DNA of 64,000 nt from Actinomycetes bacterium (GTDB lineage: Bacteria > Actinomycetota > Acidimicrobiia > Acidimicrobiales > Acidimicrobilacustridaceae). Position 1 is the stretch's first letter. Each line of letters begins with the position of its first letter. A model generated the notes under the pieces. That model was given only the letters and a program-made list of their open reading frames with translations, was not told where the DNA came from and made no database searches. This document shows positions 1-9,062 of this stretch, in pieces. Position numbers and translations under genes: made by a program. The DNA lies in the NCBI GenBank assembly GCA_029782025.1, contig JAKOVR010000213.1, forward strand, positions 62,001 through 126,000, read 5' to 3'.

Positions 1-438
1 ACCCGCATCCTGCGCATCTTCAACACCTACGGCCCGCGGATGCAGGTCGAGGACGGCCGGGTCGTGTCGAACTTCCTGGTGCAGGCCATCAAGGGCGAGC
101 CCATCACGATCTACGGCGACGGGACCCAGACCCGCAGCTTCTGCTTCGTCAGCGACGAGGTCGACGGGATCGTCCGCCTGCTCGACAGCGACGTCGACAC
201 CCCGTGCAACATCGGCAACCCCGGCGAGTTCACGATGCTGGAGCTGGCCGAGCTGGTGCTCGAGGTCACCGGGTCGAACAGCCCCATCGTGCACGAGCCG
301 CTCCCGGAGGACGACCCGAAGCAGCGTCGTCCCGACATCTCCCTGGCCACGAGCGAGCTGGGCTGGGCCCCGGCCGTCGCCCTGCGCGAGGGCCTCGAGC
401 GCACCGCCGGCTACTTCCGCCAGGAGCTGGGGCGCTAG
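1..438 (+). CDS. NAD-dependent epimerase/dehydratase, UDP-glucuronate decarboxylase type (5' end missing)
   Basis: The reading frame is open from base 1, so this is the C-terminal 145 residues of a gene that begins before the window. The visible [19 protein letters not shown] and QTRSF motifs are characteristic of the extended SDR enzymes that convert UDP-glucuronate to UDP-xylose, cytosolic enzymes of nucleotide-sugar supply. The NAD-binding GxxGxxG and catalytic YxxxK motifs lie outside the window, so the substrate cannot be proved. It is followed 47 bases later by three overlapping glycosyltransferase genes on the same strand, which fits a role in making a sugar donor for surface polysaccharide. 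Other UDP-sugar 4-epimerases remain possible. Confidence 0.85.
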   Translation, partial: TRILRIFNTYGPRMQVEDGRVVSNFLVQAIKGEPITIYGDGTQTRSFCFVSDEVDGIVRLLDSDVDTPCNIGNPGEFTMLELAELVLEVTGSNSPIVHEPLPEDDPKQRRPDISLATSELGWAPAVALREGLERTAGYFRQELGR

Positions 439-485
439 CCCCGGGCCCGCAGCCGCGGCACCGTGGCGTGACAGACTCCGCCCGC

Positions 486-1586
486 ATGCGCGTGGCCGTG
501 ACGATGGAGCAGTGCTGGCACCGGGTGCCGGGCGGCACGGCGCGGGCGGCGCTGGCCCAGGTCCGGGCCCTGCAGGGCACGGGCGCCGTCGACCTCGTGG
601 GGGTCGCCGCCCGCCACGCCGGCCCGCCCCCGGCGCCGTGGGTGCCGCCGGTGCCGGTGTGCCAGCTCCGGCTGCCGACCCGGCTGCTCTACACCACCTG
701 GCACCACCTCCGGTGGCCCGACCCGCAGCAGGCCACCGGCCCGGTCGACGTGGTGCACGCGCTGGGCATGGCCGTGCCGCCCCGCCGCGCCCCCCTCGTC
801 GTCACCGTGCACGACCTCGACTTCCTCCACGAGCCGGCCATGTACACGCGGTGGGGCCGGCACTTCTTCGCCGGGTTCGTCCGCTGCACCCGCGACGACG
901 CCGACCTCGTGCTGTGCTCCTCGGTCACCACCCGGGACGACTGCCTCGCCCACGGGTTCCCGGCCGACCGTCTCCGGGTGGTCCCGCTCGGTGTCGAGCA
1001 GGTGGCCGCCACCCCCGAGGCCCGGGTCGGGGCCCGGGCCTGGCTCGGCACCGACCGGCCCTTCGTCCTGTGGGTGGGGACGGCCGAGCCCCGCAAGAAC
1101 CTCGCCACGCTCGTGCGGGCGTTCCGGGCCCTCGGTCGGGACGACCTCGACCTCGTCCTCGTCGGGCCGACCGGCTGGAAGGAGGACGTCGACGCGCTGG
1201 TCGCTCCGATCCGTGACCGCGTGCGCCTCACCGGGTTCGTCGAGCGGGACCGGCTCGACGCCCTCTACGCCGAAGCCGCCGTCCTGTGCTTCCCGAGCCT
1301 CCGCGAGGGGTTCGGCTTCCCGGTGCTCGAGGCCATGGTGCAGGGCACGCCGGTGGTGACCTCGGCCGGGACGAGCACGGAGGAGGTCGCCGGCGGCGCC
1401 GCCGTCCTGGTCGACCCGCGTGACGCCGACACCGTCGCCGGCGGGATGGCCGCGGTGCTCGACGACCCCGACCGGGCGGCCGCGCTGGCCGACGCCGGCC
1501 GGGCCCGGGCCGCCACCTTCACCTGGGAACGCACCGCCCGCCTCACCCTCGACGCCTACGGGGAGGTGGCCGGCCGTGCGGCGTGA
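486..1586 (+). CDS. Glycosyltransferase family 4
   Basis: A 366-residue GT-B fold enzyme expected to transfer a sugar from a nucleotide donor onto a cell-surface glycan at the cytoplasmic face. The donor-binding half is clear: GTAEPRKNL near residue 198 and the EX7E region EGFGFPVLEAM near residues 274-284, followed by TPVVTS. The ATG at 486 gives an N-terminus MRVAVTMEQ that begins directly with the first beta strand of the fold, whereas the open frame upstream (from 204) overlaps the previous gene and is not protein-like. The next gene starts inside its 3' end (11-base overlap), so translation is probably coupled. Sugar specificity cannot be read from the sequence. Confidence 0.9.
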   Translation: MRVAVTMEQCWHRVPGGTARAALAQVRALQGTGAVDLVGVAARHAGPPPAPWVPPVPVCQLRLPTRLLYTTWHHLRWPDPQQATGPVDVVHALGMAVPPRRAPLVVTVHDLDFLHEPAMYTRWGRHFFAGFVRCTRDDADLVLCSSVTTRDDCLAHGFPADRLRVVPLGVEQVAATPEARVGARAWLGTDRPFVLWVGTAEPRKNLATLVRAFRALGRDDLDLVLVGPTGWKEDVDALVAPIRDRVRLTGFVERDRLDALYAEAAVLCFPSLREGFGFPVLEAMVQGTPVVTSAGTSTEEVAGGAAVLVDPRDADTVAGGMAAVLDDPDRAAALADAGRARAATFTWERTARLTLDAYGEVAGRAA

Positions 1587-2664
1587 CACCGCCGGCGCGG
1601 CGATCGTGCTCTCGGCCGGGACGGCGCGGGGCGCCGGCACCCGGCAGGCGCTCGTCGCCGCGCTCCGGTCGCTGGCCGAGGAGGAGGCCCCGGTCGTCGC
1701 CTTCGTCCCCCGCCCGGCGCTGGCCGAGCTCGAGGTCGCGGTCGCAGGGGCGGACCACCTCCACCTGTGGCCGACGGGCCGTGTCGCCGGCATCGCCCGC
1801 GACCTGTTGGCCCGCCGGTCCGTCCCGACGTGGATCGGGTTCTGCGACCGCCTGCCCCTCTTCGGGCGGCCCGCCCGCCAGATCCTGGTGGTGCAGAACC
1901 CGCACCTCTACGGGTCGCGCACGCCCGGTGCCGGGTGGCCGACCAGGGTCCGCCGCCTCACGCTCGGGCGTTGGGCCCGGCGCAGCGCCCGCCGGGCCGA
2001 CCTCGTCGTGGCGTCCTCGGGCGCGTCCGGCCGGGAGGTGGTCGCGGCCACGGGCATCGACCCGGGTCGGCTGGTGGTCCGTCCCATCCCGCCCCAGGAC
2101 GTCGGGGAGCGCAAGGGGACCCACCGCGACCGCATCGAGGTCGTGCTGACCGTGGGCGACCTGTACACCTACAAGCAGTTCGACCGGGCGGTGGCCGGCG
2201 TGGCCGCCTTCGCCGAGCAGGCCGGGCGGCGGGTCACGCTGCACCACATCGGCACCCGGCGCGACGCCGCGGCGAACCGCGCCTTCGACGCCGCCGTCGC
2301 CGCCGCGCCGGCCCTCACCGTGACCTCGGAGGGCGCCCGCCCCCACGGCGAGGTGATGGCGGCCATGCGCGACGCCGACGTGCTCGTGTTCCCGAGCGGG
2401 CGCGAGACCTACGGACTGCCCCTCGCCGAAGCGCTGGCCGTCGGCCTGCCCGTGGTGTGCACCGACATCGGACCGTTCCGGGATCTCGCCGGCGACGCCG
2501 CCGCCTATGTCCCGGCCGACGCCCCGCCCGCCGCCATCGCCGGGCAGCTGCGGGCGCTCGACGCCCCGGCGGCGCGCACGGCGCAGGCCCGGGCCGGGGC
2601 GGCGCGGGCGGTGGCCGCCGACCGGTGGAAGCTGCTGGAGGAGGGGGAGCCGGCGTGCGGCTGA
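1576..2664 (+). CDS. Glycosyltransferase family 4 (divergent)
   Basis: A 362-residue protein starting at a GTG inside the end of the preceding gene. The C-terminal half has GT4 features: a strand-loop beginning VLTVGDLYTYKQFDRAV near residue 192, then an EX7E-type motif RETYGLPLAEALA near residues 275-287 followed by PVVCTDIGPF. The N-terminal acceptor half is weakly conserved, as usual for the family. It is the middle of three overlapping glycosyltransferase genes (486-3890), which suggests sequential steps on one surface glycan. The choice of the GTG rests on the overlap and on the lack of plausible protein sequence further upstream. Confidence 0.85.
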   Translation: MRRDTAGAAIVLSAGTARGAGTRQALVAALRSLAEEEAPVVAFVPRPALAELEVAVAGADHLHLWPTGRVAGIARDLLARRSVPTWIGFCDRLPLFGRPARQILVVQNPHLYGSRTPGAGWPTRVRRLTLGRWARRSARRADLVVASSGASGREVVAATGIDPGRLVVRPIPPQDVGERKGTHRDRIEVVLTVGDLYTYKQFDRAVAGVAAFAEQAGRRVTLHHIGTRRDAAANRAFDAAVAAAPALTVTSEGARPHGEVMAAMRDADVLVFPSGRETYGLPLAEALAVGLPVVCTDIGPFRDLAGDAAAYVPADAPPAAIAGQLRALDAPAARTAQARAGAARAVAADRWKLLEEGEPACG

Positions 2665-3890
2665 CCGTGCTCTGTCCTCACTTCGCGCCGGACGTCGCCC
2701 CCACGGGTGAGGTCATCACGCGCATCGTGGAGGAGCTGGCGGCGCGGGGGCACGACCTCCACGTGATCACGGCGCTGCCGTGGTACCGCCACCACGCCAT
2801 CGAGCCGGGCTGGGACGGCGCGCTGGCCCGCCACGAGATCGTGCCGTGGGGGCGCATCACCCGCCTGCACCCGTTCCCCACCGACAAGTCCAACCTCCCG
2901 GCCCGGGCCGCGGCCTTCGGGGTGTTCACCATGGCCGTGTCGCTCGAGGCGGTGCTGAACCGCTTCCGCCCCGATGCCGTCCTGGCCATGTCGCCGCCGC
3001 TCAGCCTCGGCGCCGCCGGAGCGCTGGCGGCCCGTCGCAACCGGGTGCCGTTCGTGTTCAACATCCAGGACGTGTTCCCCGACGTCGCCGTCGAGCTCGG
3101 TCGGCTCACCCAACCGCAGTTGATCGCCCTGGCGTCGTGGATGGAGCGGGTCTCGTACCGGGTGGCCGACACCGTGACGGTCCTCTCGGACGATCTCGCC
3201 GCCAACGTGCGGGCCAAGATCGGCACGGCCACCCCGGTCGAGGTCATCCCGAACTTCGTCGACACGGCCTGGATCCGGCCCGGCCCGGCCGACAACGGCT
3301 ACCGGGCCGAGCTCGGCCTCACCGGGCGGCAGGTGGTCATGTACGCCGGGAACGTCGGGTGGTCGCAGTCGCTCGACCTGGTGGTGGACGCAGCCGAACG
3401 GTTGGCCGACCGCCCCGACGTCGCGTTCGTGGTGAACGGCAGCGGGGTGGCCCGGGACGGCCTCGCCGCCGACGCCGCCCGGCGGGGCCTGGCCAACCTG
3501 CACTTCGTCGGCCTGCAGCCCAAGTGGCGACTCCCGGAGGTGCTCAACGCCGCTGACGTGCACGTGGTGCCCCTCCGCACCGGGCTGGCCAAGGCCAGCG
3601 TCCCCAGCAAGCTCTACTCGATCCTGGCCGCCGGCCGCCCGATCGTCGCCAGCGTCGACCCGGGGACCGAGGTGGCCCGGACGGTGGAACGGGCCGGGGC
3701 CGGCGTGTCCGTGCCGCCTGACGACGCCGCCGCCTTCACGGCCGCCGTCGCCGGGATGCTCGACGCCCCGGACCGGGCCCGGGACATGGGCGCCGCCGGG
3801 CGCCGATGGGTCGAGGGCTGGGCCTCGCCCGCCGCCGTGGCCGAGGCCTACGAAGCCCTCTTCGTGCGGTTGGCCGGCCGCGCCCGATGA
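2655..3890 (+). CDS. Glycosyltransferase family 4, WbuB-like
   Basis: A 411-residue GT-B protein beginning at a GTG that overlaps the previous gene by 10 bases. The N-terminus (VRLTVLCPHFAPDVAPTGEV) and the central FNIQDVFPDVAVELG stretch near residue 135 match the WbuB/WcaI-type subgroup of GT4 enzymes, which build O-antigen or capsule units. The donor domain shows YAGNVGWSQSLDL near residue 229 and VPSKLYSILAAGRPIVA near residue 315. It is the last gene of the three-gene overlap block. The exact sugar is not readable. Confidence 0.9.
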   Translation: MRLTVLCPHFAPDVAPTGEVITRIVEELAARGHDLHVITALPWYRHHAIEPGWDGALARHEIVPWGRITRLHPFPTDKSNLPARAAAFGVFTMAVSLEAVLNRFRPDAVLAMSPPLSLGAAGALAARRNRVPFVFNIQDVFPDVAVELGRLTQPQLIALASWMERVSYRVADTVTVLSDDLAANVRAKIGTATPVEVIPNFVDTAWIRPGPADNGYRAELGLTGRQVVMYAGNVGWSQSLDLVVDAAERLADRPDVAFVVNGSGVARDGLAADAARRGLANLHFVGLQPKWRLPEVLNAADVHVVPLRTGLAKASVPSKLYSILAAGRPIVASVDPGTEVARTVERAGAGVSVPPDDAAAFTAAVAGMLDAPDRARDMGAAGRRWVEGWASPAAVAEAYEALFVRLAGRAR

Positions 3891-3943
3891 CGGGGACCGC
3901 CGCGGCCCGGAGCGCCCGCGTGCTCCGCGCTCGGCCCCCCGGC

Positions 3944-3949
3944 TAGGTT
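3944..3949 (+). promoter_or_regulatory. -10 hexamer TAGGTT, leaderless-type promoter
   Basis: TAGGTT ends 9 bases before the ATG at 3959. Transcription would then begin almost at the start codon, and no Shine-Dalgarno sequence is visible. This is one of many similar TAnnnT boxes in the window. Confidence 0.5.
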
Positions 3950-3958
3950 GTCCGCCCT

Positions 3959-4810
3959 ATGGCCAACGCCTCCTCGAAGAAGGTCGCCCGCGCCGCCAAG
4001 GCGGGCGGCAGCCTGCGCGACCGGCCGAAGCTGGGCTACCCGCTCGCTCTGTTCGTCATCGTCGTCCTCGGCACCGCGCTCGTCACCTACGCCCGGTCCG
4101 ACCGGCTCACCGCGCTGTCCAGCAAGGAGGCGCCGGTGAAGGACAAGGACCACTGGCACGCCGCCTACGGCATCTACGTGTGCGACCACTTCCTGGCCCC
4201 GCTCGTCGACACCAAGGTCGACGCCAACGGCCAGAAGATCGACCCCGACGGCATCCACACCCATGGCGACGGCGTCATGCACGTGCACCCGTTCTCCCAG
4301 CGGGCGTCGGGCACCGGCGCCCGCCTCAAGATCTGGGCCGAGCAGGTGGGCATGAAGCTCGGGAAGGACTTCATCGAGGTCAACGGGACGCGCTACGCCA
4401 ACGGCTACAAGTGCGGCGACAAGGACGCCAAGGTCTACGTGTACCGCTGGCTCGACGCCTTCGACGAAGGCGTGCCGGCCGAGGTGTTCGACCACGACTT
4501 CGGCGAGATCCGCTACAAGGCCGACCGCATGGCCCTGACCATCGCCGTCGTCCCCGACGGCACCGACGTGCCCCGTCCCGACAGCATCCCCCAGCTCAAC
4601 TCGCTGGAGGACCTGCCGAACCCCAACGACGCCGCCTCCTCGGGCCAGGACAGCACGTCGTCGCCGATCAGCATCGACCCCAACGCCACCATCTCGGTCC
4701 CGAGCAGCCTGCCGACGGGCGACAGCTCCACCACCGTCCCCGGGGGGGCGGCGCCGTCGAGCTCGGAGCCCCCGACCACGGCGTCGGCGCCCCCAGGCAC
4801 CAGCCGCTAG
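3959..4810 (+). CDS. Membrane-anchored His-rich extracellular protein of unknown function
   Basis: A 283-residue protein with a basic N-terminus, one transmembrane segment (about residues 25-44), a folded domain (about 60-200) and a Ser/Thr/Pro-rich tail. By the positive-inside rule the main domain would be outside the membrane. The domain contains HWHAAYGIYVCD (about 65-76) and a dense HTHGDGVMHVHPF block (about 100-112), plus one further Cys in GYKCGD. Histidine spacing of this kind suggests a metal site, but no named family is recognised. The gene is 10 bases upstream of the mannose-1-phosphate guanylyltransferase-like gene, so it may belong to the same glycan region. The ATG is preceded by a leaderless-type -10 box. 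Confidence 0.7.
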   Translation: MANASSKKVARAAKAGGSLRDRPKLGYPLALFVIVVLGTALVTYARSDRLTALSSKEAPVKDKDHWHAAYGIYVCDHFLAPLVDTKVDANGQKIDPDGIHTHGDGVMHVHPFSQRASGTGARLKIWAEQVGMKLGKDFIEVNGTRYANGYKCGDKDAKVYVYRWLDAFDEGVPAEVFDHDFGEIRYKADRMALTIAVVPDGTDVPRPDSIPQLNSLEDLPNPNDAASSGQDSTSSPISIDPNATISVPSSLPTGDSSTTVPGGAAPSSSEPPTTASAPPGTSR

Positions 4811-4820
4811 CGTCGCCGGC

Positions 4821-5828
4821 ATGAAGGCCATCGTCCTCGTGGGGGGGTTCGGCACGCGCCTGCGACCGCTCACCCTCACCACCCCGAAGCAGATGCTGCC
4901 GGTCGTCGGGGTGCCGATGATCGAGCGGGTGGTGGCCAAGCTGGCGGCCAACGGCGTCACCGACGCCATCCTCTCGCTCGGGTACCGGCCCGACGCCTTC
5001 CTCGAGGCCTACCCCGACGACCGCTGCGCCGGCGTGCGCCTCCACTACGCCGTGGAGCCCGAGCCGCTCGACACGGCCGGCGCGGTGCGCTTCGCCGCCA
5101 CGGAGGCCGGGGTCGACAGCCGGTTCATCGTCCTCAACGGCGACGTGCTCACCGATCTCGACGTCGCCGCCCTGTGGGCCCTGCACGCCGAACGGGGGGC
5201 CGAGGCCACCATCGCGCTCACGCCGGTGGACGACCCCTCCCGGTACGGCGTGGTGCCCATCGCCGCCGACGGCCGGGTCGAGGCGTTCATCGAGAAGCCG
5301 CCGCCGGGTGAGGCCCCCACCAACTGGATCAACGCCGGCACCTACGTGCTCGAGCCGTCGGTGCTCGACCGCATCCCTGCCGGCCGCAAGGTGTCGATCG
5401 AGCGCGAGACCTTCCCCCGACTCGTCGAGGACGGCAGCCTGTTCGCCCTCCAGTCCTCGGCCTACTGGGTCGACGCCGGCACCCCGGCCACCTACCTGCA
5501 GGTCCAGCTCGACTACGTCGACGGCCTGCGGGGCCAGGCCGAGCCGGCCGTGCACCCGTCGGCCGTGGTCGAGGACGGCGCCACCGTGGAGCACGCGGTG
5601 GTGATGGCGGGCGCCACCGTGGCCGCCGGGGCCACCGTCCGCGACTCGGTGCTGCTCCCGGGCGCCACCGTCGGCGCCGGGGCCGAGGTCGACGGCTCGA
5701 TCGTGGGGGAAGGGTCCGTGGTCGGCGCAGGCGCCTCGCTCCGTGACCTCACCGTCACCGGGCTCGGCGCCGAGGTGCCGGCCGGGGCCACGCTGGTCGG
5801 CGCCCGCGTGCCCGACGCCGACGCCTGA
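4821..5828 (+). CDS. Nucleotidyltransferase, probable mannose-1-phosphate guanylyltransferase
   Basis: A 335-residue enzyme that would join a sugar 1-phosphate to a nucleoside triphosphate, most likely making GDP-mannose. The N-terminal signature LVGGFGTRLRPLTLTTPKQM (residues 6-25) is the nucleotide-binding loop, and NGDVLTDLD carries a metal-binding Asp. From about residue 235 there is a left-handed beta-helix tail of Val/Ala/Gly-rich hexapeptides. Homologues of this length in mycobacteria are assigned as GDP-mannose pyrophosphorylases beside F420 genes, and here cofE/cofD lie immediately downstream on the other strand. gmd and rmd nearby would use GDP-mannose. Glucose-1-phosphate nucleotidyltransferase is the alternative. 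Confidence 0.85.
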   Translation: MKAIVLVGGFGTRLRPLTLTTPKQMLPVVGVPMIERVVAKLAANGVTDAILSLGYRPDAFLEAYPDDRCAGVRLHYAVEPEPLDTAGAVRFAATEAGVDSRFIVLNGDVLTDLDVAALWALHAERGAEATIALTPVDDPSRYGVVPIAADGRVEAFIEKPPPGEAPTNWINAGTYVLEPSVLDRIPAGRKVSIERETFPRLVEDGSLFALQSSAYWVDAGTPATYLQVQLDYVDGLRGQAEPAVHPSAVVEDGATVEHAVVMAGATVAAGATVRDSVLLPGATVGAGAEVDGSIVGEGSVVGAGASLRDLTVTGLGAEVPAGATLVGARVPDADA

Positions 5829-5840
5829 GCCGCCCCAGGG

Positions 5841-6584
5841 TCAGCGGAACAGGTCCTCGGCGGGGGAGCGCACGATCTCGTCGCGCACCGACCCCTCCCG
5901 GAACCAGCTGGGATCGACGCCCCGGATGACGGCGGCGGCGACGTTGGTGGCCTTGCCCATCACGAGGTCGGCCGCCGCGGTCAGCTCGTCGACCACGGCG
6001 ATCTCCGTCACCTGCAGCTCGCGACCCATGGCATCGGTGGTGCCCCGGAGGTCGACCACGGCGGCGATGCCGGCGCAACCGATGGCCACGTCGGTGACCC
6101 CGCGGCGCCAGGCCCGACCGAAGGTGTCGCTCACGATCACGGCGAGCGTCACGCCGGCCTTGCCGCGGATGCCGTCGCGCAGTCGGCGGGCGCTGCGGTC
6201 GGGGTCGACGGGCAGGAGGGCGGCCCACCCCCGCTCGATGTTCGACAGGTCGATGCCGGCGTTGGCGCACACGAACCCGTGCTTGGTCTCGCTGATGATC
6301 AGATCGCCCCGGCGGCGCAGGATGCGCACCGACTCGTGCTCCACCAGGGGCTTGTGGGAGAGGGGATCGTCGGGGTCCACGGCCACCAGGCGGTCCTCGG
6401 CCTTGGACACCACCTTCTGGGTCACCACCAGCACGTCGCCGTCCCGCAGGCCGCCGACCCCGGGGTCGGCGGCGGCAGCGGTGACGAGGAGGGCGGCCAG
6501 GTCGTCAGCGGCCCGCACCTCGGGCACGCCCCGGACGGGCAGCACGACGAGGCCGCCATCGGGGCCGCTGTCCGCGGCGGTCAC
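5841..6584 (-). CDS. cofE: Coenzyme F420-0:L-glutamate ligase, single-domain
   Basis: A 247-residue GTP-dependent ligase that adds gamma-linked glutamates to F420-0. Family motifs visible are VTQKVVSKAEDR near residue 50, HESVRILRRRGDLIISETKHGFVCANAG-type sequence in the middle, and VSDTFGRAWRRG. The start is the GTG at 6584, which overlaps the TGA of cofD in a GTGA tetranucleotide; the longer frame upstream lies inside cofD. Mycobacterial FbiB is about 450 residues with an extra FMN-binding nitroreductase-like C-terminal domain. That domain is absent here, so reduction of dehydro-F420-0, if needed, must be done by another protein. Confidence 0.93.
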   Translation of the reverse strand: MTAADSGPDGGLVVLPVRGVPEVRAADDLAALLVTAAAADPGVGGLRDGDVLVVTQKVVSKAEDRLVAVDPDDPLSHKPLVEHESVRILRRRGDLIISETKHGFVCANAGIDLSNIERGWAALLPVDPDRSARRLRDGIRGKAGVTLAVIVSDTFGRAWRRGVTDVAIGCAGIAAVVDLRGTTDAMGRELQVTEIAVVDELTAAADLVMGKATNVAAAVIRGVDPSWFREGSVRDEIVRSPAEDLFR

Positions 6585-7507
6585 CCGATCGCCTCCACCA
6601 CGAGGCGGGCCAGGGCCGCGGCCTCGGCCGGTCCGTGCATGACGGTCGGTCCCACCACGCAGCGCATGCCCTCGGCCTCCACGGCCGGGGCCAGGGCGGC
6701 GTCGACCTCGTCGATCACCAGGACGGCGGCCTGGTCCCGGTAGATCCGGGCCACGCCCACGACGCTCACCTCGTGGCCGAGGTCCCGCAGCAGGCGGTCG
6801 GCGGGGCCCTTCAGGGCCGCACCCCCGACGATGGGGGAGACGGCGACGCACCGGTCGCGTCGGCGCCGCACCGCGTCGTCGACGCCGGGTACCGACAGCA
6901 CCGGTGCGATGGACACGATCGGGTTGGACGGGGCGATCACCAGCACGTCGGCGTCACCGAGGGCGCGCAGCACGCCCGGTGCCGGCCGGCACGCCACCGC
7001 GCCGGCGAAGCGCACGGCGCTGACGCGCACGTCGTGCCGTCGGTGCACGAAGTACTCCTGGAACTCGATCTCGCCCTCGTCAGGCACCACGATCCGGGTG
7101 TGGAGCGGGTCGTCGGTGACCGGCAGGAGGGTCAGATCGAGGCCCCATGCCGCGGTGATCTCGGCCGTGACGGCGGAGAGGGGGACCCGGTCGCGCAGGC
7201 GTTGGGTCCGGTACAGGTGGGTGGCCAGGTCCCGGTCGCCGAGACGGAACCACGTGGTCCCGCCGTAGCGTTCGAGGGCCTCCATGGCGTGCCACGTCTC
7301 ACCGGCGAGGCCCCAGCCCTGGTGGGGGTCGATGGCCCCGGCGAGGGTGTAGGTGACGGTGTCGAGGTCGGGGGAGATGTGGAGCCCGTGCAGGACGGTG
7401 TCGTCGCCGACGTTGGCGATGGCGGTGACGCTCGCCGGGGGGACGATGGCGAGCAGGCCCTGGAGGAATCGGGCGGCACCGACGCCGCCCGACAGCACCG
7501 CGATCAC
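6581..7507 (-). CDS. cofD: 2-phospho-L-lactate (or phosphoenolpyruvate) transferase, F420 biosynthesis
   Basis: A 308-residue cytosolic enzyme that transfers the phospholactyl or phosphoenolpyruvyl group from an activated guanosine diphosphate carrier to the deazaflavin Fo, giving F420-0 or its dehydro form. The N-terminal LSGGVGAARFLQGL (residues 5-18), TAIANVGDD, ISPDLDTVTY and PSNPIVSIAPVL motifs are those of the CofD/FbiA family, and the length is normal. It is the first gene of a two-gene operon with cofE, coupled by a 4-base overlap. Fo synthase and the guanylyltransferase are not in the window. Confidence 0.95.
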   Translation of the reverse strand: MIAVLSGGVGAARFLQGLLAIVPPASVTAIANVGDDTVLHGLHISPDLDTVTYTLAGAIDPHQGWGLAGETWHAMEALERYGGTTWFRLGDRDLATHLYRTQRLRDRVPLSAVTAEITAAWGLDLTLLPVTDDPLHTRIVVPDEGEIEFQEYFVHRRHDVRVSAVRFAGAVACRPAPGVLRALGDADVLVIAPSNPIVSIAPVLSVPGVDDAVRRRRDRCVAVSPIVGGAALKGPADRLLRDLGHEVSVVGVARIYRDQAAVLVIDEVDAALAPAVEAEGMRCVVGPTVMHGPAEAAALARLVVEAIG

Positions 7508-7517
7508 GGCGGCGCGC

Positions 7518-8486
7518 TCAGGTGATCGGCCCGAGGCGGGCCATGTCGGCGTCGACCATCATGTTGACGAGGCCCTGGAAGCTGACCTTCGTCTTCCAGC
7601 CGAGGTCCTCTCGGGCCAGCGACGAGTCGCCCACCAGGAGCTCGACCTCGGCCGGGCGGAAGAAGGCCTCGTCGATCACCACGTGCTTCTCCCAGTCGAG
7701 CCCGACCCGGTCGAAGGCCAGCTCGCAGAACTCCCGCACCGAGTGGGTCTCGTTGGTGGAGACGACGTAGGTGCCGGGCTCGTCGCGCTGCAGCATGAGC
7801 CACATGGCCTCGACGTAGTCCCCGGCGAACCCCCAGTCCCGCTGGGCCTCGAGGTTGCCCAGCCGGAGCTCGGTGTCGAGGCCGTGCTTGATGCGGGCCA
7901 CGCCGTTGGTGATCTTGCGGGTGACGAACTCGAGGCCCCGCCGCGGCGATTCGTGGTTGAACAGGATCCCCGACGAGGCGTGCAGGCCGTAGCTCTCGCG
8001 GTAGTTGACGGTGATCCAGTGGCCGTACACCTTGGCCACGCCGTACGGCGAGCGCGGGTAGAACGGTGTGGACTCGCGCTGGGGCACCTCCACGACCTTG
8101 CCGAACATCTCGCTGGAGCTGGCCTGGTAGAAGCGGATGTCGGGGTCGACGATCCTGACCGCGTCGAGGATGCGGGTCACCCCGAGGGCGGTGGTCTCGC
8201 CGGTCAGGACCGGCTGGGCGAAGCTGGTCTGCACGAACGACTGCGCCGCCAGGTTGTAGACCTCGGCCGGACGGTGCGTCCGGAGCACGTCGATCATCGA
8301 CACCTCGTCGAGCAGATCGCCCGGGACCAGGGTGACCTTGTCCTGGATGTGGCTCAGACGCTCGAAGTTCACGGTGCTGCTGCGCCGCACCATGCCGATC
8401 ACTTCGTACCCCTGCTCGAGGAGCAGTTCGGCGAGATAGGAGCCGTCCTGCCCGGTGATGCCGGTGATCAGTGCGCGTTTGGCCAT
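7518..8486 (-). CDS. gmd: GDP-mannose 4,6-dehydratase
   Basis: A 322-residue extended SDR that converts GDP-D-mannose to GDP-4-keto-6-deoxy-D-mannose. [11 protein letters not shown] (residues 8-18) is the Gmd-specific form of the dinucleotide-binding loop, SSSEMFG lies at 123-129 and the catalytic Tyr148-x3-Lys152 pair lies in the SPYGVAK sequence. VNYRESYGL and FNHESPRRG further confirm Gmd. The ATG at 8486 follows a TAGACC box by about seven bases on the minus strand. The partner reductase lies at 9063-9965, separated only by the XRE gene on the other strand, so GDP-D-rhamnose is the likely product of the pair. Confidence 0.96.
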   Translation of the reverse strand: MAKRALITGITGQDGSYLAELLLEQGYEVIGMVRRSSTVNFERLSHIQDKVTLVPGDLLDEVSMIDVLRTHRPAEVYNLAAQSFVQTSFAQPVLTGETTALGVTRILDAVRIVDPDIRFYQASSSEMFGKVVEVPQRESTPFYPRSPYGVAKVYGHWITVNYRESYGLHASSGILFNHESPRRGLEFVTRKITNGVARIKHGLDTELRLGNLEAQRDWGFAGDYVEAMWLMLQRDEPGTYVVSTNETHSVREFCELAFDRVGLDWEKHVVIDEAFFRPAEVELLVGDSSLAREDLGWKTKVSFQGLVNMMVDADMARLGPIT

Positions 8487-8537
8487 GGTGACGGTCTACC
8501 CTGTCGCACGTTCGGTGTCTGCTAAGTGAGTTGGCAC

Positions 8538-9062
8538 ATGGCGAGGAAGCTCCCCGCATCTGATATCTCGGCGCCGCTGGGGTCCCCCGCGGCCCGGGCC
8601 GAGGTGCCCGAGAGCCTGGGCCGGCGGATCGCCGCCCACCGCCAGAAGCTCGGCTACACCCAACAGGACCTCGCCGACCGCCTCGCCATCAGCCGGGTCG
8701 CCGTGTCGCACCTCGAATCGGGGCTGTCCGACCCGGGCGAGCGCACGATCGCCCTGCTGGCTGGCGTGTTCAAGGTGGAGCCCATCGAGCTGGTGGCCGG
8801 CACGGGCTACCCGGCGGCCAAGGCCGAGCGGCTCCCCGTCGTGGTCGCCCGCCACACCGAGGTGGAGCTCCAGCTCGCGCTGCTCGACAACGACCTGCTC
8901 TGGCTGGGTCAGGTCCCGGTCGCCTACGGCCTCGAGGTGCTGTCCACGTGGCGGGCCAAGCTGGTGGCGCTGCGGTCCGGGGCCCACGACCGGCGCGAGC
9001 GCGAGGCCATCGACGACGCCCTGGCGCAGGTCGGTCGCTGGACCGACGACGCCCTCTCCTGA
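8538..9062 (+). CDS. XRE-family helix-turn-helix transcriptional regulator
   Basis: A 174-residue protein with a Cro/CI-type helix-turn-helix (about residues 28-85): LGRRIAAHRQKLGYTQQDLADRLAISRVAVSHLESGLSDPG-like sequence split over the HTH helices. The C-terminal half (about 95-174) is helical and of unknown function. The ATG at 8538 is preferred to the GTG at 8526 because it starts immediately before the basic N-terminus and is the more usual start. It lies between gmd and rmd, divergent from gmd and meeting rmd tail to tail with no gap, so it may regulate D-rhamnose synthesis. That is inference from position only. Confidence 0.85.
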   Translation: MARKLPASDISAPLGSPAARAEVPESLGRRIAAHRQKLGYTQQDLADRLAISRVAVSHLESGLSDPGERTIALLAGVFKVEPIELVAGTGYPAAKAERLPVVVARHTEVELQLALLDNDLLWLGQVPVAYGLEVLSTWRAKLVALRSGAHDRREREAIDDALAQVGRWTDDALS

